Shown here: positions 56,119 to 64,000 of the stretch, piece after piece
Numbering within the stretch: position 1 is the stretch's first letter
Layout of the letters: the number at the start of each line of letters is the position of its first letter
NCBI RefSeq assembly: GCF_019801465.1
Contig: NZ_JAHVJA010000016.1
Coordinates: forward strand, 1 to 64,000
From: Leisingera daeponensis
GTDB taxonomy: Bacteria > Pseudomonadota > Alphaproteobacteria > Rhodobacterales > Rhodobacteraceae
Direction: 5' to 3'
Length of the DNA stretch: 64,000 nucleotides
The notes under the pieces: model-generated
What the model was told of the DNA's origin: nothing
The model's input: the letters and a program-made list of their open reading frames with translations, nothing else
Database searches by the model: none
Program-made: the position numbers and the translations under genes

Positions 56119-57267
56119 ATGAAACCGACATACTCACTGAAGAAGCTGAAAGAACTGTCAAAGCGCTACGCACGAGCGCAACAGGTTCCCCTACACGAAG
56201 CACGCGACTTTGTTGCCGGGAAGCTAGGGTTCCCACATTGGAATGACGTCACGAAGGCGCACAGAACAGGTTGGAACCCAACGCAGACGCAACTGTCGAG
56301 CATTGAAAGCCTACTCATAGGCTTACTTCCTGGAAATGAAACAGGCCGACCTAAACAGGGATCTTACATCGCAAATTCGATTTTCGAGGAGGATCTTCAA
56401 CACGGCAAAATCAAAGGGCATGAATACCAGATCTCAGTTTCATTGGGCGATGTTCATATGTGCGGGACGGGATGGCACCTACACGTGCCGGAAGCACCGA
56501 ACAAGGCACCTCGCCTTGAGATCGCTAAGCAGATCGAACATGAGGCACCCGTTTACGAAACGCAATTTCAGCATCATGCACTAAGGATTGCACTCAAACG
56601 TGCGGAGCAGGTTCGTGCCGGTATTGCATCAGATTGGCCGAGACGGTCTACAAAACCAGACAAAGAAGGTGTCGTCCGCCATCCGATAAGCGGTGCTGAG
56701 TCGAAAAAATGGTACTGCCTACATTGTGACTCATCGATGACCGGCAAACAGATTGCGAAGAGCCTTTGGCATTGCCCAAGTTGTGACGCGTCTCCCCTCG
56801 ATATCCACGAGAATGCTTGGTGGCTAGAAGATGGAGATTCTGGAGCCAAGCCACTTGAGGACATAGACATTCAAGGGAGACCTGACCTGGTGGTTGATGT
56901 TGCAGATACACGGCTAAAATTGGAGCTCGATCCCGAAAGAATAACGCTATTGATCCGAAGCGCACTTGTTGAAGACGCTTCAAACGCAAGCGAGCGTTTG
57001 GGTGCCCTATTTGCAGATATCAACATTCATGAAGACAATGATGTCTGGATCACCTTTGATGAAGATCTTTGGCCGGAGCACAAGGAACCAGTATCCGCTC
57101 TGGCAGTGGCGGCTCTTCTCGGAATAAGGGTCGAGCAGGAACTTTGCTTGCGGGAGTTGCCTTTTGCTTGGCCGGGGTTGGGGGAGCACACCTCCAGTAC
57201 CGTTGAGTATACGGAAATGATGCTCAAAGCCTACGCCAGCCAGAGGGCAGATAAATCTATCGAATAA
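56119..57267 (+). CDS. Hypothetical protein with glyoxalase-related N-terminal helices and a zinc ribbon
   Basis: A 382-residue protein. The N-terminus (LKELSKRYARAQ...EARDFVAGKLGFPHWNDVTKAH) matches a short helical module found at the front of several plasmid and phage proteins and named after glyoxalase-related proteins. Near residue 200 a zinc ribbon, CLHCDSS...WHCPSCDASP (C-x2-C, C-x2-C), is intact. The acidic C-terminal third is unknown. Nucleic-acid or protein binding is likely; no enzyme motif is visible. Codon use is low in GC. Confidence 0.6.
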   Translation: MKPTYSLKKLKELSKRYARAQQVPLHEARDFVAGKLGFPHWNDVTKAHRTGWNPTQTQLSSIESLLIGLLPGNETGRPKQGSYIANSIFEEDLQHGKIKGHEYQISVSLGDVHMCGTGWHLHVPEAPNKAPRLEIAKQIEHEAPVYETQFQHHALRIALKRAEQVRAGIASDWPRRSTKPDKEGVVRHPISGAESKKWYCLHCDSSMTGKQIAKSLWHCPSCDASPLDIHENAWWLEDGDSGAKPLEDIDIQGRPDLVVDVADTRLKLELDPERITLLIRSALVEDASNASERLGALFADINIHEDNDVWITFDEDLWPEHKEPVSALAVAALLGIRVEQELCLRELPFAWPGLGEHTSSTVEYTEMMLKAYASQRADKSIE

Positions 57268-57382
57268 CCAAAGATTACAAGGCTGAAGGCTGCTGGGAAT
57301 GCTCCGCAGCCTTCACCATTAAGCCCAGGCTGCAACAGCGGCGAATGGCAGCAAGGTCCCGCGGAAGCATTGCTTGGGATAA

Positions 57383-57455
57383 AATGCTGCACCCAGTTGC
57401 CAATGGCCGCTCTGGCGACCGCTGCAGTGCGGTAGCGGGTTGTGACGAATGTCCG
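57383..57455 (+). repeat. 73-bp degenerate intergenic repeat, copy 2
   Basis: Partner of 54436-54508. It is followed by a further block at 57505-57665 that resembles 58790-58935. The 794-bp spacer 57268-58061 consists largely of this kind of sequence and has no gene I can support. Confidence 0.7.
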
Positions 57456-57504
57456 CAAAGGGCCGATCAGGTTTCGAAGGGCGAAGACGGTTCGCAACTT
57501 TGCA

Positions 57505-57665
57505 GCGGCGGCTTCCTGCGCTTCGCTGCCCCTGGTGCAACCCGCAGTATCCCGTGAGGTAGCTTGGCTCAGCCGAGGGTCCGCTTCTGGGAAACTGACC
57601 ATAGACTTTCGCACCGGCAGCATCCTTGGCGCGGCACCCCTTGTCTACGGCCGCTTAGGGCTGGC
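57505..57665 (+). repeat. Degenerate repeat block, copy 1 (pair with 58790-58935)
   Basis: Shares CCGAGGGTCCG, CACCCCTTGTCTACGGCCG and other blocks in the same order with 58790-58935. No open frame is conserved between them. Confidence 0.6.
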
Positions 57666-58061
57666 TTGAGCCGATCACAACTGGCCTGGGGCAGGCTGGT
57701 GCTGGTTTCTCAGTGCTGTACTGCCGTATGGCGGCAATGAGCCCTCTGCCGTCACTGCCTGGATGCAACCCTTCGCTGGCGCAGCACGCCGGTCGCAGCC
57801 CTTCAGCGACGTTGAATCTGAGCTGCTGGGCGTGCAAAATTTCAAGGCTTCGCTCCGAAACCTGACGATCAACGGCGTGTTCTCGCACTCCATGATGCGG
57901 CAGTCTACCCGAGCAGGACGAAGCAGCAATGTTCTGTGAAATGGGTCGTGGCAGCTAATGTCCACTTTGAAGCAGAGACGAGGATAGACCTATTGCCCAC
58001 CTATACCTTCACCCATAGTAATTGCTGCGATACATATTTATTCGATTGAGAGGAGCTGGCA

Positions 58062-58631
58062 TTGCGTGAGAATAAGAGATCGCGAGAGATATTGCGAGTT
58101 TTTGCCAAGATCAGCGGTATTTATGGAGAAATCGGTCAAGATGTTTTTCGGCTAATTGTTGAAGCCGTTGGCTTGCCGGTTCCCAAGGAGTTGCAGCGTG
58201 AGGCGCTTGATAAGCGTTTGAAACGGTTGGATGATGCCCGGGATGCTCTCTACGACACTGTGACCGCAGTTGATGAACTTCGTGACGAAATAGAAGAAGG
58301 CAGGCAAGAACACCAGCGTGTTATGTCTGAACTTTCACGGACACTTGAGTCGAAGGAGAGCGCAGATAGCAAGCTCGCAAGCCTTCGCAAACTAATTGAG
58401 GCAGACCAAGATACACTTCGAGAGGTCACCGCCCCTCAGAACGTTGTGCGACAACATACGATTGGTTTCATCCTTGGAGTCACGGCCTCTCTAGTCGCTG
58501 CTGGCCTGATTTATTTTACCCCTTTGGCTATCGGAGCGCTGAGTTCGTGGAAAACTTCTGAAGTCACAAAGCAAGCGATTGAGCAAGATGATGTCCGCAC
58601 AACGGTGGGAGACTCAGGAAGTAACAACTAG
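58062..58631 (+). CDS. Membrane-anchored coiled-coil hypothetical protein
   Basis: A 189-residue protein with TTG start at 58062 behind GAGAGGAG. Residues about 45-125 form a long coiled coil (KRLKRLDDARDALYDTV...MSELSRTLESKESADSKLASL), followed by one membrane segment (TIGFILGVTASLVAAGLIYF). The short polar tail would face the other side. A structural or sensor role is possible; no family is recognised. It sits alone between repeat blocks. Confidence 0.6.
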   Translation: MRENKRSREILRVFAKISGIYGEIGQDVFRLIVEAVGLPVPKELQREALDKRLKRLDDARDALYDTVTAVDELRDEIEEGRQEHQRVMSELSRTLESKESADSKLASLRKLIEADQDTLREVTAPQNVVRQHTIGFILGVTASLVAAGLIYFTPLAIGALSSWKTSEVTKQAIEQDDVRTTVGDSGSNN

Positions 58632-58789
58632 TTCAGCATATTGTGAAGATCTGCCCTCAAGCTAGCAGCACGTTCTGGATGCCCCGTATGTGAACCGACA
58701 GCGGTTTCCGTTGATGTGCTCTTTCCAGCGCACACGCTGCATCGGGCCGCCATTCGGTTGCCAGATAGGAAAACTTTGCAAAGGTCGCT

Positions 58790-58935
58790 GTCTGCGCACC
58801 GCTGCCACCGGTGCAACTGGCAGCATCATATGAGGCAGCTTGGCCTGCCGAGGGTCCGTTTCCGGGGATGTGACCAAGGAATTTGGTGCCGGCAGCATCT
58901 TTGGCGCGACACCCCTTGTCTACGGCCGTTTTGGG
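58790..58935 (+). repeat. Degenerate repeat block, copy 2
   Basis: Partner of 57505-57665. It fills the spacer between the coiled-coil gene and the recombinase genes; 58632-59015 has no gene. Confidence 0.6.
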
Positions 58936-59015
58936 TTGGGCCTGCATGCTGCGACAGCGAAGCAGGTAGCCCACGTTCGTTTCTCAGCACGCCTGAGCTA
59001 CACCGCTTCGTACCA

Positions 59016-60161
59016 CTAACCGCCTAACAATGCGTCGACTTTCCTTGCTACTTTGTCCGCAGCCTTTGCCAAGTAACTTGCATCGAGGTGCGCGTAACGC
59101 TCGGTACTTTCTGGTGACCTGTGGCCAAGCAGCTTGCCGGTCATGTGAAGGGTTTCACCCGACATGATGGCGTGGGAGGCATAGGTGTGGCGGAGATCGT
59201 GCAAACGGATGTCGGCGGGCAAATCAGCCAGGTTCTTAAACGTTTGCCAAGCATAATCGACTGATGTGCGATGCGGCTTCTTGGTCCGCTGAGCAGGGAA
59301 CACGTAACTGGACCGGCGCTGTTTACGCAACCGGTCGAGGTGCTGTATAGCAGCATCGCTCAAGTTGACTTCGCGCGGTCCCGTCTTGGTGCGCCGGAGG
59401 GCAAGCTTGTCTTTCTGGACCTCATTCCACCTTAACCGCAGGATTTCGCCGGAGCGGCAGCCGGTCAGCAGCATCAGCCAAATTGCGTCCGCAGCGTCCC
59501 TTTGCCTGGAGGTTGCGGAGTTCAGCACGGCCGCCAGCCGCCGGAGCTGGTCGCTGCTCAGCATGCGCCCGCGCGCCAAGCGCCGGTTGAAACGCAGAGG
59601 CGCGGCCGGGTTGGGGAAGTCTGCGGGGAGGTGGTCTGCCTCCCGGGCCCAGTTCAGAATTGTCGTAAAGTGACCAAGCGCCTGGTTTGCCCCGCCCGGC
59701 CGCGAGCGGGAATAGGCATAGAACCATTCGGCGATGTCGGGCGTTGTGATCCGAGCAATTCTGCTTCGGCCAAAAGCGGGCAAAAGCTGCGTGTCCAGAT
59801 AGTAACCCAGAGATGAAAGCGTGGAATTGGCATAGACCCCGCGCTTGGCCTCCAGGAAGGACGTGCAGAGCGCCGAGAAGGTGAGGGTGTTGCGCTGCTC
59901 CGGGGCGGCGGGCCGTTGTCCTGTGCCCCTGTGCGCATGGAAGGCTTCGCGCGCTTCGCAGATGTCCATGTCCTCAAAACGCCCCAAGGTGACACGCCGG
60001 GTCTTCCCGGCGTCCCGCTGCCAGCAGACCCAGGACTTGGCGCCACCGGGCTGGACCCGCAGGGCCAGGCCTTCGCATTGCGCGTCATGAAGCACGTATT
60101 CCTTCTTGCGCGGCTTGAGAGATGACAGGATCAGCGGGGTGAGAAGGGTGGCGGTCTTCAT
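59016..60161 (-). CDS. Tyrosine recombinase / integrase (second of a tandem pair)
   Basis: A 381-residue site-specific recombinase with an N-terminal arm-binding region (KKEYVLHDAQCEGLALRVQPGG), a core-binding SAM-like domain and the catalytic domain: Arg in TGCRSGEILRLRW, HDLRHTYASHA (H-x-x-R), GHRSPESTERYAHLD with the nucleophilic Tyr. All key residues are present. The start at 60161 overlaps the stop of the upstream integrase by ATGA and has GGAGGG upstream, so both are made together. It likely integrates or excises the island. Confidence 0.92.
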   Translation of the reverse strand: MKTATLLTPLILSSLKPRKKEYVLHDAQCEGLALRVQPGGAKSWVCWQRDAGKTRRVTLGRFEDMDICEAREAFHAHRGTGQRPAAPEQRNTLTFSALCTSFLEAKRGVYANSTLSSLGYYLDTQLLPAFGRSRIARITTPDIAEWFYAYSRSRPGGANQALGHFTTILNWAREADHLPADFPNPAAPLRFNRRLARGRMLSSDQLRRLAAVLNSATSRQRDAADAIWLMLLTGCRSGEILRLRWNEVQKDKLALRRTKTGPREVNLSDAAIQHLDRLRKQRRSSYVFPAQRTKKPHRTSVDYAWQTFKNLADLPADIRLHDLRHTYASHAIMSGETLHMTGKLLGHRSPESTERYAHLDASYLAKAADKVARKVDALLGG

Positions 60162-61432
60162 GCGCCTGCCCTCCGGTTCTGGCTCGTGCGCCTCCATGCG
60201 ACCAGCCCCTTCCGGAAGGTGGCAGGGTCGATCCCGTTTTCAGCACAGAAGGCGTCGATGGAGAGGGACGATCTGCAGAAGCGCTGGTAAAGAGAACGGC
60301 CGGCTCCGCGCCCCGAGGCCGGAACCTTGACGATCTTTTCCAGATGGGTGCCAACGCGCTGGCTCGCGGCCTTGATGGTGCGGTCTTCGAGATGGGCGTA
60401 ACCTTCGGAGGTTGCGAGATCGGAATGGCCCAGCAGCCCGCCGGTCACGCGAAGATCCAGCCCGGCGTTGACGCCAACGGATGCAAAGCTGTGACGCAGA
60501 TCATGCAGGCGGATCCCATCGAGTTTTGCGCTTTGCCGGAACTTGCGCCAAACTCTGTCAATCCGGTGGTCCGGCATTGGATCCTTGCCCTCACCGAACA
60601 CGTACAGGTTGCTGCGCGGAAAGGAGGCCAGGACCCGTTTTGCGGGACGCCCGAGCCAGATCGCGCGCGGTCCGGACTTGGCATCTGGCAGAGCGCAGCG
60701 CGGGCCGTCGATCATGTCCCACCGCAATGCAAGCGCTTCCCCCTTGCGGCAGCCGGTGAGGGCGAGAAAGCGGAAGCACCCGGCCTCACGCGGGTGGGTT
60801 TCCTCCAGCCGCCGCAGAGCAGTTCCCAGCCGCGCCCACTGTGCCTCGGAGAGGTAAGTGGCCGTGAAGCTTGTCTTGCGGCGCCTCAGCCCCTTGCAAG
60901 GGTTGCTGCCGGGCGGCTGCAGGCCAAGCAGTTCCGCGTGGCGCATCATCCCGGACAAAACGGCCAATGCCCGGTTGCCGCTGGCGGCACTGCCGGGCAA
61001 CCCGTCTTTCCAGGAAACCAAATCTGCCCGGGTCACCTGATTAAGCCGCTTGCTGCCCAGGTAGGGGAGGATGAGGTGCTCGACGTCGTGTGCATGGGCG
61101 CGATGCGTGGCCGGTTTCCAGCTCGGGGCGAGATCCTTGAGGTAGCGGCGGCTGAAGGCGGCCACCGTCGGGGCGGCGTCCGGAGCTGCCCCTGCTTCCA
61201 CGCCGTCGAGCAGCGTGCGGGCCAGCTCGCGGGCCTGGGGCAGGGGGATCGCATCGACCCGCCCGAGTGTCTGCTTCCGGGTCCTGCCATCGGCACGCCA
61301 CTGCACGATCCAGGAGCTTGTAGCGCCGCGCTGCCGGAGGCCGAGCCTGGGAACCTCGGTGTCCCATTGAACGGTCTCTGACCGTTGGGAAACTGGACGG
61401 GTACTGGTGCTGTTCAGAGCGGATTTACGCAT
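60158..61432 (-). CDS. Tyrosine recombinase / integrase with C-terminal extension (first of a tandem pair)
   Basis: A 424-residue integrase. Start at 61432 with AGAAGGA upstream; an in-frame ATG 12 codons earlier is less well placed. N-terminal DUF4102-like arm, core-binding domain, then catalytic motifs TGCRKGEALALRW, HDLRHSFASVG and GLLGHSDLATSEGYAHLE (Tyr nucleophile). About 50 extra residues follow (LYQRFCRSSLSIDAFCAENGIDPATFRKGLVAWRR), resembling a helix-turn-helix of the IS66-orfA style. The tandem overlapping arrangement suggests two recombinases working as a heteromeric complex. Confidence 0.92.
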   Translation of the reverse strand: MRKSALNSTSTRPVSQRSETVQWDTEVPRLGLRQRGATSSWIVQWRADGRTRKQTLGRVDAIPLPQARELARTLLDGVEAGAAPDAAPTVAAFSRRYLKDLAPSWKPATHRAHAHDVEHLILPYLGSKRLNQVTRADLVSWKDGLPGSAASGNRALAVLSGMMRHAELLGLQPPGSNPCKGLRRRKTSFTATYLSEAQWARLGTALRRLEETHPREAGCFRFLALTGCRKGEALALRWDMIDGPRCALPDAKSGPRAIWLGRPAKRVLASFPRSNLYVFGEGKDPMPDHRIDRVWRKFRQSAKLDGIRLHDLRHSFASVGVNAGLDLRVTGGLLGHSDLATSEGYAHLEDRTIKAASQRVGTHLEKIVKVPASGRGAGRSLYQRFCRSSLSIDAFCAENGIDPATFRKGLVAWRRTSQNRRAGA

Positions 61433-61628
61433 GGCTATCTTCCTTCTCTGCTTCAGGAAAAATTCCACGCAGTTTCCCGGGAAGCGGCCAGGAAAAGCGG
61501 GGAAGCAGCATAATTCAGGAAGGAAAACCGCCGCCGCGGCCCGTTCCGCAGGCGGGAAAGCCAGTCAGTTGAATGGCTTACCGGGTGCCTTGGAACGCCG
61601 GTTTCGGCCCAGGGGCCTCAGATTTGTA

Positions 61629-61651
61629 CCACACCTCACGCAGCAAGCTGC
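61629..61651 (+). repeat. 23-bp exact repeat, possible attachment site (partner at 22206-22228)
   Basis: Begins CCACACCTCACG and ends CAGCAAGCTGC; identical over 23 bp and in the same orientation as 22206-22228, which is part of the 440-bp repeat. It lies 197 bp upstream of the tandem integrase genes, a typical att position. A partial match (about 14 bp) is also in the other 440-bp copy at 48197. It may instead be a remnant of the same dispersed repeat. Confidence 0.5.
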
Positions 61652-61700
61652 AATCAGCGCAAAGCGCTGATTTGATTGCCAAAATTGTCATTTTGGCAAT
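61652..61700. promoter_or_regulatory. Two adjacent perfect inverted repeats upstream of the integrase pair
   Basis: AATCAGCGC-AAA-GCGCTGATT (61652-61672) is followed at once by ATTGCCAAAA-6-TTTTGGCAAT (61675-61700). They directly abut the 23-bp repeat. They could be recombinase or excisionase binding sites, an operator, or a bidirectional terminator. A third inverted repeat, GCCATGCC/GGCATGGC, is at 61782-61810. The remainder of 61433-62243 has no gene. Confidence 0.5.
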
Positions 61701-62243
61701 TCAGGTGTGTCGGAACCTTGTGAAGCCATATTTTTTAGGGGTCCAGAGGCCCCAAAATGACCCGTGGCAGGGCTGTGCCACGCCATGCCACGCGAATGGC
61801 ACGGCATGGCATAGAGAAACTGGCCGGTATCTGGCCGTATCAGGAAAGTCATCATCGCTCGATCCCCGCCTCAGCGACCGGTTCGCTTTCCATCCCTCCA
61901 CGCTCCAGGTCGCGCAGGATCGCCGTTTGAACTGATGCCTCGTTTTCCCGCAGTTTCTCGATTTCGGACTCTCCAAGCAATTGCAGTTTTGTTTGGGCCT
62001 CTTCGGTGGCCTGGGGGCCAACCCGTGTTCAGACAGCCGGCCGGATGGCAGGCACGCCAATCAAATGGAAAATACCGGGGCAGGGCGAAGCGGAGACGCC
62101 GCCAGCATCCGTACAAGCGGTAGCGGTCTCGTCTGCGACCACATTCTAAGTTAGGCAGGAAGGGCTGGAGGAAGGCAACCGGCGAGATCTTCGGCTGCCA
62201 TTTGCCATGCGGGTCACGGTCTCGCGCAATGCGGATGTAGCGG

Positions 62244-62786
62244 TCATTCAGCTTTCAGGCAGTCCATGACGAAATCGGCGCGTTCTTCAACCGTTACCTG
62301 TGGAAGCTCTACAAGCTCGTAGCCGAACCGAGCGTAAGTTTCTGCCATGACCTTACCTGTTGCCTTGGCTTCTTCTTGGTTCTGCTTACGTTCGGCGTCC
62401 TGCCCAAAGATGGCATCCCAATAGGGAGCGATGAAAACCTTTCTGTTGTACCGATATGCTTTGGCAGCTGCTTCGATATGAGCCGGGATAGGGAGGCCAC
62501 ACAGCGTCAGGTAGCCAAACACATCGGCAATCCCCCGATCCATCATGACCGGCCCCTCCAGAGCTGAAGCTTCCTGCCATGATTGCAAGTCCCGGGTCAG
62601 CATGAGTTCGGCAAACATCGCCCGGTCCTCCCAAGGCAAGGCCGTGCCACCACTCTGGACCTGATCCCGAATTATGGCTCGCCCAGCTTTGGGCATAGTC
62701 TCAATTCCTCTGCATCTCAAAGCGTCGATTAGACTGCTCTTGCCGGAACCTGGTCCGCCGGTCACGACAAACATGTGATCAAACAT
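62244..62786 (-). CDS. AAA_28-type P-loop NTPase
   Basis: A 180-residue ATP/GTP-binding protein: MFVVTGGPGSGKSSLIDAL is a complete Walker A at residue 10, VMMDRGIADVFGYLTL is the matching Walker B-like strand and the kinase-like lid follows (YRYNRKVFIAPYWDAIFGQDAERKQ). Members of this family are small-molecule kinase-like NTPases of unclear role. The gene stands alone; no toxin or antitoxin partner is seen. Confidence 0.78.
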   Translation of the reverse strand: MFDHMFVVTGGPGSGKSSLIDALRCRGIETMPKAGRAIIRDQVQSGGTALPWEDRAMFAELMLTRDLQSWQEASALEGPVMMDRGIADVFGYLTLCGLPIPAHIEAAAKAYRYNRKVFIAPYWDAIFGQDAERKQNQEEAKATGKVMAETYARFGYELVELPQVTVEERADFVMDCLKAE

Positions 62787-63061
62787 GTGGGCTCCTCTCT
62801 TTCATGTTCCGGGGAGAAAGCGCCTGACAATTATTGGCCCATACAGGAAAGTCTAGCTGCGCACAGTGAAGGGCCAGCGCCAAACCCCGAAGTCAGCAAC
62901 GGGCTCGATCCGTCAAGATACCGCAACGGGCGCGAGTGGCTGGTCCAGGATGCGCCGCCTTTAACTGCACCCAGCACTAGCGTAAGCTGAGCGGCAGTAA
63001 TCTGCCTTACGCCGAAGGGGCAGCCTGGGCGTCTCCAAGCGCCCCTACTCCGGCTACTAAC

Positions 63062-64000
63062 TTATGCGGCCAATCGGTTCTGCGCGCCTCTCAGAAGCAG
63101 ACCGATAATGTCAGTGCGCGTGAGAATGCCTGCCAGGCGGCCATCCTTCGTTACCGGTACGGTTTGCACTCCATGCTGCGAAAGGCGGTTCAGAAGAGTG
63201 CCGACCGGCAGGTCATGCGGGACACTTCCGACGGGCGGCTGCATCACATGCTTCGCTTTCAGTTTGCCTTGGCGCAGCGGGCGGAACTTTAGGCCGCCGA
63301 CCCGTAGCAGCGCATCAATCAGATCACTTTGCAGGATGAGCCCCACGAAGCTTTCGTTGGCGTCCACGACGGGTAGACTCTTGACGGAATGGCGGCGGAA
63401 CAACTGTGCAATCTGCGCTGCTGGCATATCGGGCGTCACAGTGATCAGGTCCTGTGTCATGATGCTGCCGCAGGTTACTCCATCAAACCGGTGCTGCGCG
63501 GCTTCCTTCTCAGCGGCGGCAAGCAACCGCCCCAGATCTGCCGCGCCGATGTTGGTGGATTGATGGAAGCGCGCCAGCAATTCCTCCAGTTCGTCATTGC
63601 TGAGACCCAAGCGGATTTCTTGCGGCTGCACAGGCGTTTCTACGGATTGGCGGAACGGGTACTTACGGCCTGTGGCCCGGTTGAACAGAACACCCGTCAA
63701 GACTAAAGCCGCCGTCAAAAGGCCAACAGGGACGACCGCGTAGGCATAGCCTGCATCAAGGACCGGCACCGGGTCCAGTGCCGCCAGCAAGGCAATTGCC
63801 CCGCCCGGAGGATGCAAGGCCCGCGCAATCATCATAGCCAAGATCGCTGCGGCCACAGCCAATGCCGGTCCCCAAGGCATAGGCACGGCTTGCAAGACTG
63901 CAACCGCGGCCACGGCGGAAACAACATTGCCGCAAATTGCCGACCAGGGCTGCGCCAGCGGGGAATTTGGGACGGCGTAGATCAAAACCGCGGAAGCGCC
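63062..64000 (-). CDS. HPP-family membrane protein with two CBS domains, N-terminus outside window
   Basis: The reading frame runs to the window edge, beginning GASAVLIYAVPNSPLAQPW, so the first membrane segments are missing. The signature ARALHPPGGAIALLAAL identifies the HPP family (transport-like membrane proteins; one relative imports nitrite into chloroplasts). The membrane part ends near residue 110. Two CBS domains follow (CGSIMTQDLITVTPDMPAAQIAQLF and KAKHVMQPPVGSVPHDLPVG), which bind adenine nucleotides and regulate transport. Function of bacterial HPP-CBS proteins is otherwise unknown. Confidence 0.88.
   Translation of the reverse strand, partial: GASAVLIYAVPNSPLAQPWSAICGNVVSAVAAVAVLQAVPMPWGPALAVAAAILAMMIARALHPPGGAIALLAALDPVPVLDAGYAYAVVPVGLLTAALVLTGVLFNRATGRKYPFRQSVETPVQPQEIRLGLSNDELEELLARFHQSTNIGAADLGRLLAAAEKEAAQHRFDGVTCGSIMTQDLITVTPDMPAAQIAQLFRRHSVKSLPVVDANESFVGLILQSDLIDALLRVGGLKFRPLRQGKLKAKHVMQPPVGSVPHDLPVGTLLNRLSQHGVQTVPVTKDGRLAGILTRTDIIGLLLRGAQNRLAA

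Noticed and set aside
61500-61660. tRNA gene 3' end as integration target next to the integrases
   Set aside because: No T-loop (GTTCRANNC), acceptor stem or CCA-like end can be folded from this stretch on either strand.

Overview
The window looks like accessory DNA of a GC-rich marine alphaproteobacterium, most likely a Rhodobacteraceae (roseobacter-group) strain. The pointers are the codon use, the AGGAGG-type ribosome binding sites, the virB/virD4 organisation and the families of decayed intergenic repeats. No rRNA, tRNA, CRISPR array or complete replication/partition module is visible, so plasmid and chromosomal island cannot be told apart from this piece alone.

Layout. (1) 1-4.1 kb: the end of an IS5-family element interrupts a BCCT osmolyte transporter that follows a universal stress protein gene; next come a LysR-like remnant, a nitronate monooxygenase-family gene and a 5-formyltetrahydrofolate cyclo-ligase-like gene. 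(2) 4.1-5.2 kb: a gene-poor stretch with two copies of a 13-bp palindrome. (3) 5.2-20.2 kb: a nearly complete P-type type IV secretion operon on the minus strand (virB1-B11, an EexN-type lipoprotein, virD4 and an LPD7-type protein), with two secreted accessory proteins divergent from its head; no relaxase is seen. (4) 20.3-22 kb: a hipBA toxin-antitoxin operon with three operator-like sites at an exact 27-bp period. (5) 22.2-25 kb: a 440-bp repeat, a secreted unknown and a small conserved unknown. (6) 25.4-30.8 kb: a GNAT-like protein, a block of unknowns including a WD40-like protein, and an extra sigma-54 gene. (7) 31.2-45.3 kb: a soluble di-iron propane/ketone-type monooxygenase cluster (prmABCD/mimABCD type) with an amidohydrolase, a DUF59 protein, a dedicated GroEL-like chaperonin, a Zn alcohol dehydrogenase, a glyoxalase-fold protein, a Tat-exported subunit plus GMC oxidoreductase, and katG. 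(8) 45.6-48.1 kb: an unknown and a sigma-54 enhancer-binding activator, then a second copy of the 440-bp repeat. (9) 48.7-58.6 kb: low-GC cargo, namely an unknown, a translationally coupled three-gene glycan operon (GT32; a GT25/sulfotransferase-like/GH16 fusion; NodU-type carbamoyltransferase) and unknown proteins separated by decayed repeats. (10) 59-61.7 kb: two overlapping tyrosine recombinase genes followed by palindromes and a 23-bp sequence identical to one at 22.2 kb. (11) 62.2-64 kb: an AAA_28-type NTPase and a 5'-truncated HPP/CBS membrane protein.

How the genes may work together. The catabolic island appears self-contained: a sigma-54 paralogue (29.6 kb) and an AcoR/MimR-like activator (46.2 kb) bracket the monooxygenase operon, and a -24/-12 promoter with upstream repeats precedes prmA. 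A reasonable, unproven route is alkane or ketone hydroxylation by PrmABCD, alcohol oxidation by the Zn-ADH and/or the exported GMC enzyme, detoxification of a dicarbonyl such as methylglyoxal by the glyoxalase-fold protein, and peroxide removal by KatG. The paired recombinases, the 26-kb-spaced 440-bp direct repeats and the 39-kb-spaced 23-bp direct repeat suggest that this region was assembled or moved as one or more islands. Of the cargo, the glycan operon with its GT25-GH16 fusion is the least familiar.
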